Shown: positions 58,513 through 64,000 of the stretch, one piece after another
Numbering within the stretch: the stretch's first letter is position 1
How the letters are laid out: each line of letters opens with the position of its first letter
Assembly (NCBI GenBank): GCA_963556145.1
Contig: OY744466.1
Coordinates: forward strand, 5,146,001-5,210,000
Source: Hygrocybe punicea
Lineage: Eukaryota; Basidiomycota; Agaricomycetes; Agaricales; Hygrophoraceae
Direction of reading: 5' to 3'
Length of the DNA: 64,000 bases
Position numbers and translations under genes: made by a program
The notes under the pieces: generated by a model
Told to the model about the DNA's origin: nothing
Seen by the model: only the letters and a program-made list of their open reading frames with translations
Database searches by the model: none

Positions 58513-58861
58513 ACTATGCTGTGTAATAACACTACACTACTACTTATCACTACTGCAAGCACCACTCGAATGAACTTGAAGGAAGGGCGTGGGCGGTTCA
58601 AAATCTATGTTAAAGGTCACCGTGAGGTCACGGTACTACTCAGTGACCCTGCATTTAAAATTAATAATAGGAATCCTATCCAAGTAATCTCTGTGATGTC
58701 AATTGGCCTGACAGCTATGCGTTGCTTGGCTGATCATTCCCAGTGGGAAGTCCGTCATTTAGGGTAGATTATTATGTATTAAATGCCATTATAATTGAAA
58801 TAAAAGATAGCAATCGAGAATCTTTCCAATACTATATATTTTTCTAAACCCATCGATTACG

Positions 58862-59000
58862 CATCAGGAAAACACCTTTCCACTTAACGTGACTTAAAAC
58901 GTGACTTAAGATGCAATAAGATGGGTTAAGACTGTTAAGTTAAGACCGTTAAGTCAGTAAGCTGCAGTAAGACCAATTAAGAAGGTCCTTATGCTAAAAT
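58862..59000 (+). mobile_element. MITE terminus of the CATCAGGAAAA family
   Basis: CATCAGGAAAACACCTTTCC followed by irregular acttaa/gttaag repeats (cttaacgtgacttaaaacgtgacttaag). The terminus matches 15195. No opposite end was found, so this copy is truncated or diverged. 58513-58861 shows nothing else. Confidence 0.45.
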
Positions 59001-59300
59001 TTCGTTACTCGTGAAATGCTGACTTCGTCGGCAGAAACCTTGCTTGCGTTGAGCATTAGATACTTAGAACCATTTATTGCAATTTTGAGCAATGGACCAA
59101 AACTCTGGTTGCAGAACAACAAACAACAAACAAGGACACGAATAACTAGTATGAGCGGGATTTCTGGACGATATTAAGAATTTCAGGCCTATCCCTAGGG
59201 AACCCACTAACCCCCCGGGTTCCTAACCGGGACACCGCACTTGTACTAGCCGTACACCGTTCCCGTTCTGCCTCGGGTTAGGCAGATATACATGCCAGCT

Positions 59301-59485
59301 ACCTCGCGAACAACGTCTGCACGTCAATTGACGCAGTCCGTACGTGTTTGCGAGGTAGAGTTGGGGGCAGGGACTTCCCACCCACATTCGTTGTGGTTGT
59401 TGTCCTTCCTTGCCGTTTCCTTGCTGGATACCTCGCGAAAGACGTCCACACGTCAATTGACGCCGTCCGTGCGTGTTCGCGAGGT
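59301..59485. repeat. Pair of 56-bp imperfect palindromes (CCTCGCGAA...TTCGCGAGG)
   Basis: Units 59301-59356 and 59430-59485 each run ACCTCGCGAA - CACGTCAATTGACG - TGTTYGCGAGGT; the centre CGTCAATTGACG is a perfect 12-bp palindrome. Three related units occur inside the hAT-like element at 26327-27773. From 59500 to 59800 the sequence becomes trinucleotide-rich (cgtcatcgtcatcatcacc), again as in that element. Ends of a matching element were not found here. Confidence 0.75.
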
Positions 59486-59829
59486 GGAGGTGGCGGAGGA
59501 GGGGACTTCTTGTCGATGTTCCCCTTCTTTCCCCGTCGTCCTCGTTGCTTTTGTTGTTCCTTGCCACGTTCCTAAATGCTTCCACTTCCTCGTCCTCGTG
59601 GAGTGACCAAGGAGGTGGGTTGGGACGTACCTGGGCTGGTTAGTGGGCACATCACCATTCTAGCCTTTCTGGTCACCCTCGTACTTGCCGCCGCCACTGT
59701 CATAGTCATTGACGTCATCGTCATCATCACCTTCGTTGCCGTTATCGTCATTGTCACCTTCGTTGTTGGGGTCATTGAGGACTTGAGTTACCTACGAAAA
59801 AAATAGATAATATTTGACAAGAAAACATT

Positions 59830-60000
59830 ACCTTGGGGCCGTGGTGGCGCTACTAGTATTGCTGGTACTGGTCCTGCTGGGGTGCTAGTGCTAGTGCCGC
59901 CCTGGTGTGGGCATGAGTGGTGTCGCGCTAATGCTGGTGCTGGGACTTACCCTAGTGCGGGGACTGGTGCCGATGCTGGTGCCGGTGTTAGTATTGCACT
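59830..60000 (+). repeat. GGTGCTGGTACC-type minisatellite at the 3' edge of the ISWI fragment
   Basis: Irregular GCTGGTACTGG / GCTAGTGCC / GGTGCCGATGCTGG units. It starts where similarity to ISWI stops on the minus strand, so the broken frame runs into it (TPAPASAPVPALG). Confidence 0.75.
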
Positions 60001-60009
60001 TGTCCCCAC

Positions 60010-62446
60010 TTCGCCTTCCCATTGTTGCACTGAGGCCTCAGACTTGAAATTACTGAGATCCTCCAAATTGAGCGTCTCATACTTGTTGTTCAGCTCCATC
60101 GTACATTCCTCTCCACTCAAGATAATGGCGTCAATATCGTCGTTTACCAACAACCTAGTGCAATGGAAAGATGATCAGCATAATAATCCTTCGAATGGGG
60201 ACGGGTACACGCACTCTTCGTTTGAATTGATGATCTTCTCAGCACCGTGAGTAATCATCTCCAACAGCTCTTCCTTGTTCGTAGCTAAAGTACCGATGAT
60301 GAGGGATAAAACATGAAAACAAAAAACAAAAAACGTACCTTTAGCAGTCTGTTGCCTACCTTGCTGGATGACGAGTTGGTCCAGAGGAAGTTTCTGCGCA
60401 GCGTGCTCAAGCATATGTTCCTCGACGCTAACTTCCGTGACGAAACGGAAGACGTGTACTTGCTTCATCTGTCCAATCCGATGCACACGGTCCATAGCTT
60501 GAAGATCAGCTTGCGGATTCCTGCAAGAAATAAATCAGCGTCCGATGCTTAACATCCCCACTAATGCACCAATTGCTGTCATACAAAACGACGGTGTCGG
60601 CAGTCGTCAGATTGATACCGAGGCCACCAGCGCGTGTTGTAAGCAAGAAGATGAACTTTTCGCTGCCTGGCTTGTTATACTTGTCAATGGCATTGGTTCG
60701 GTCATCATGTGAAGTGCTTCCATCGATACGACAGTATTCTGCAAATTCGTAATGATTAATAAACAAGTTTTGGGAACCGATGGAGAGACAAGACACGTAC
60801 TGAATTGTCGGAAAAGACAATAATCTTCTGGAATATCGAGCACACGACTCATTTGACTGAAAATCAAGACGCAAGAGCCTTTGGCTTTCATGGACTGGAG
60901 GAGTTTGTCGAGGATAATCAGTTTCCCCGAGTTCTCGATAAGGTGCTCGTCGGTTGTATAAGGCGGCCCAGGCTCCTAGTCAAAAGTCAGAAAGGAATTA
61001 TCAACGAACGTCACGATGTAAGACGCACTGCTCCATCAAAAAGATACGGGTGACAGGTAACTTTGCGAACCTGCCACAAGCTGTGAGCTGAGAACAAAAG
61101 CAATTGCAATTAGCTAACTGACCTGCATGACCATATTCATCAGCCGAGTTTTTCCTTCCTTCTTTCCCGTCAAACCTAAGGCAGCGATTAGAAGCCGGAA
61201 CGTATGGGGAAGTGATAATTCATGCTTTACCATTGACAGCATCGATATCTTTCTCAAGAACAGACCTGTACCACTTGCGTTGCATTTCGGTGAGACCAAC
61301 ATAAATGTTAATTTCTTTCTCTATGATTAAAACGATTTCAGTCACTGGAAGGAATATCCAAATTTAACAACTTACTGGGTAAGATTCTTCTCTACGTCTG
61401 CCTTGACTCTTCGTAATAAGAATGGTCTCAAGATCTTGTGTAGGGCCTCCACCACCTTCTTACTCTTTTCCTCCTCGGCATCAACACGGTCATCATCCTT
61501 GTGTAAGAAACTGTCCAGGTCTGCATAGTCGGAAAATATTTCTGGGCAGATAAAATTTAGCAACGCAAACAGTTCCTTCAGACTGCTCTGTAGCGGCGTT
61601 CCGGTAATGAGAAGCCGGCCCCGGGAGCTGAAGACGCGGACAATCTGTGCCAGGAGAGAGTCTACGTTCTTGATCCGATGAGCCTCGTCGATGATGATAT
61701 ACTCAAAGGAGAATTTTTTGAATGCTGCTTTCTCAATGAGACAGATCTCGTATGAAGTAACGCAGACTTCGAAGTCTTGTGGGATAAGTCGATTTGCGAT
61801 GATGTCCACTTGTTCCTCTTTCGTCCCTGTAAGAATGACGACATTGAAATTGGCCGTCCATTGCTCGAATTCTCTCTGCCAATTCTTGAGGGTGACTTTC
61901 GGGACGACTATCAAATGTGGAGGATGTCACAATAGTGTTTCAAATAGGTGAGGAAGGCGATAGTTTGCAGCGTTTTTCCCAAGCCCTAGACATTGTAGTG
62001 TTACCAAGGTGTCGGATTTGAGGAGGAAATGTGGACCACTCACCATTTCGTCAGCCAAGATGCCGTTCAGTCCATTATGATACAAGGACACCATCCAATT
62101 TAAACCTTGCAATTGATACGACCTCATCTCTCCGTTAATAACTGAAGGAGATGATTGACATGGAGTACAGCACGTCGAAAGACAGCACTCACAACCAGGG
62201 GAGTCTTCAAACACGAATGGAGTGTTGATCCCATCCGCTGCCATTTCGCCATCCTTCAGTAACTCTTCGTCTTCTTCCTTTTCAGATTTGCGGTGGCGAG
62301 CATTCTGATCGCTGTTTTACATGCAATAAGTTGGACACCAGGGGTTCGGATATGCAAACATACATTGCGCGTTTCCTTCCCCTCCCTTTTGGCTTGGGCT
62401 GCGCGTCCATCATTGCAGCATATTCCGGATCACGGGCTTTCTGCTG
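60010..62446 (-). pseudogene. ISWI-type SNF2 chromatin-remodelling ATPase, fragment
   Basis: A spliced ISWI ATPase core without its ends. Order: [39 protein letters not shown], motif I DEM-GLGKT (about 62040/61975), DEAH box IIIDEAHRIKN, TGTPLQ, then [50 protein letters not shown], motif VI DRVHRIGQ, and IDAIILSGEE through SVQQWEGE. About ten short introns remain. A frameshift lies between motif I and motif Ia near 61921, where CDI should lead into PHLIVVPK. The N-terminal region and the HAND-SANT-SLIDE nucleosome-binding domains are absent: both edges run straight into the same minisatellite. It cannot make a functional remodeller; a full ISWI gene presumably exists elsewhere. Confidence 0.88.
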
Positions 62447-62745
62447 CGGCGCTTGTGCTGATGCTGGTGCCCTCACTGGTGCCAGTACCCAGTGCCATGC
62501 TGGCACTAGTGCAGGCGTTGGTGCTGGTGCTGGTGCTGGTGCCCGCGCTGGGTGCTGGCCATCGCTATGCCGTTCTGGAGCTGGTACCGCATTCTGGCCA
62601 GCGATGTCACCGGTGTTGGTACCCGCGCTGGTGCTCGTGGTGCTGGTACTGCTGGTACTGCCATGAGAGCTGGCGCTGTCACTGGCGTTATCACCGTGCC
62701 CACCCTTGTCCCCTCGCTGGTGCTGGCGCAGCTGCTCTCCGTTTG
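62447..62745 (+). repeat. GGTGCTGGTGCC-type minisatellite between the ISWI and Cdc73 fragments
   Basis: Roughly 300 bp of GCTGGTGCTGGTGCC / GGTACCGC / GGTGCTGGTACTGC units, same strand as at 59830-60000. A shorter stretch (62880-63010) follows after about 130 bp of AT-rich DNA and adjoins the Cdc73 fragment. Confidence 0.8.
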
Positions 62746-63054
62746 TGGTCAGTGGCTGACATTGTTTACACTTATGTATGGAAAACAGAAAAAAAGGCTG
62801 AGGTGGAGAAACCTTGACAAGGTAAAATTTAACTTACTAATTTTATATGAATAAATTTATTTTTATTAAATCGTTACCGATACTGGTACCATTATAGACA
62901 CTAATACCCATTGCTGCCACTGCCTGGTCCCGATGCCAGCTGGTGCCGTGCTGCTACTGGTCTGTATGGTACTGGGGGTCGGGTGCCGTGCTACTAGATG
63001 CCGGTCCGGACACTGGCGTCAGCAGTAATACTGACAAGTTCACGGATGCGATTG

Positions 63055-63308
63055 GCTGTGATACTATTCTCCCTAGCCTGCTTAATGTAGTCCGCTCCGG
63101 GTGCGTCTCGCAGCAGCCATGCCAAATACACAGCTTCGACAGAGAAAAAATCGTAGGGGTTCGAAGATGGTTCCATTGACGTAGACACACCAGGCTTGCG
63201 ATAACGCGTTGGGCTTGATTTGAGGAGTGTGTGTCCGGCAGCGACAACTAGGTGGGTTGCAGAGAGCAGGGAAGAGGACGGTTGGTCGTCCTTGGCATAG
63301 GTAATGGG
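63055..63308 (-). pseudogene. Cdc73 (Paf1 complex) N-terminal fragment
   Basis: The frame reads PITYAKDDQPSSSLLSATHL, TLLKSSPTRYRKPGVSTS, then EPSSNPYDFFSVEAVYLAWL and LRDAPGADYIKQARENSI, which I recognise as the N-terminal domain of mushroom Cdc73/parafibromin, a Paf1-complex subunit that travels with RNA polymerase II. Similarity stops after ARENSIT, where the family continues GFVSVTERK; the frame then runs into minisatellite and ends at a TAG near 62996. A TAA directly precedes the conserved part. The identification rests on memory of the family. Confidence 0.6.
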
Positions 63309-64000
63309 TTAGCGCTATCGATCATTCTTGAGTAGCTTGAGTACTAGTAACGGGAGTACAGTATGTGCCACTGTAATCAACAACCATGCTGTCCTCACCA
63401 TGAAAACGTGCCGCCATGTCATTCAATGTGCAAGTACAAATTTCTTATTACTGCATAATATATATGAAAGTGCCCTTACAAAAAGCACAGTCGACGGCGA
63501 TGCTCTAGAACAATGTCTCGCCGGATTGCCCAGATCATCTGCACGTTCTGCAGAGTGAGCTCCAACATTCGCTTCTCAAAAATTAGGCGGCGACGGAACT
63601 CTTCCTGCATCCCCATCGGTACCAAAGTCTCAACACCTAGCCCTATGGGTTTCAGAGGGTAGCTTCTACGAGGTCGTTTGGTTGGCTTCGAGGATTCCGA
63701 TTCCTTTTCGGAATATCCTTTGCCACTAACAGATGTATGATCAAGTAAGCTCACCCTCCGGCGTGTGGGCACTTTGGACTGCACAAAAATTCAGTGAATT
63801 AGATGTACACCAAAGCAGAGGATGTATCGTACACTCCGATGCCCCCTCCTCTCCCAATTACTTGTATCTGGGCTAGGACTTGACGGATAACCATGGAGCT
63901 CAAAATACTCTAATTGATTCCATTGAATGTAGGGACCAGTCGAGAGAAAGGGGGTGAAATTATTGCGACTGGGTGCAGTAGGTGCGCAAATATCGGAGGT
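63309..64000 (-). other. Possible exon of an unrecognised minus-strand gene
   Basis: 63476-63784 on the minus strand encodes a basic, probably helical segment (EEFRRRLIFEKRMLELTLQN, WAIRRDIVLEHRR) after KPTKRPRRSYPLKP. It could be a further captured exon or the start of a gene whose rest is gone. No family is recognised. 63785-64000 shows no feature. Confidence 0.35.

Noticed and set aside
62293..62817. Forward frames of 111-174 codons
   Set aside because: They translate the GGTGCTGGTGCC minisatellite and the antisense of the ISWI fragment.

Overview
This window comes from a mushroom-forming basidiomycete (Agaricomycetes). The evidence is the density of 45-60 bp GT-AG introns, an actin gene with a 6-nt microexon, a FunK1-type fungal kinase, a protein matching the mushroom family I know as DUF6698, and large transposon-derived gene families typical of these genomes. 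It is an accessory, transposon-rich region. Only a few genes look intact; most recognisable coding sequence is broken, nested or fragmentary.

Layout. 1-3.8 kb is C-rich degenerate tandem repeat with no convincing gene. A solo LTR (3844-4767) abuts a multi-exon orphan gene lacking its 5' end (4770-6989). 7-12.9 kb is repeat territory: an element with long inverted ends, interrupted by a 600-bp hAT-like element and holding a tRNA-like Pol III promoter. A complete 375-residue actin gene lies at 12923-14613. 14.9-20.6 kb holds a MITE, nested hAT-like elements and tandem repeats. 20.6-26.2 kb holds a decayed hAT transposase, a casein-kinase-1-like pseudogene and a Copia integrase scrap. 26.3-31.8 kb holds another hAT-like element and satellites. 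An intact FunK1 kinase (minus strand, 32150-34412) is followed by a small TIR element and a broken second actin copy (35411-37320). At 40491-44352 a second solo LTR is split by a Tc1/mariner-like transposon with 99-bp inverted repeats, a spliced DDE transposase and a decayed convergent passenger gene. 45.5-48.1 kb carries a DUF6698-like gene and a small two-exon gene. 48.2-53.3 kb is a large Tnp2-like pseudogene. 55.3-58.5 kb is a seven-exon orphan gene with one nonsense codon. 59.8-63.3 kb carries fragments of two chromatin/transcription genes (ISWI-type SNF2 ATPase and Cdc73) bounded by GGTGCTGGTACC-type minisatellites.

The strongest mobile-element evidence is structural and can be read directly. 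Five elements have 8-bp target duplications. Two insertions have matching unoccupied sites elsewhere in the window (the mariner-like element in the LTR, and the 600-bp hAT-like element in an inverted repeat). Most of the nonsense codons in otherwise open frames are explicable as single C-to-T or G-to-A changes, as expected from methylation-linked decay. I see no operon, CRISPR array or bacterial signal. Exon coordinates were derived by hand from splice consensus and frame continuity.
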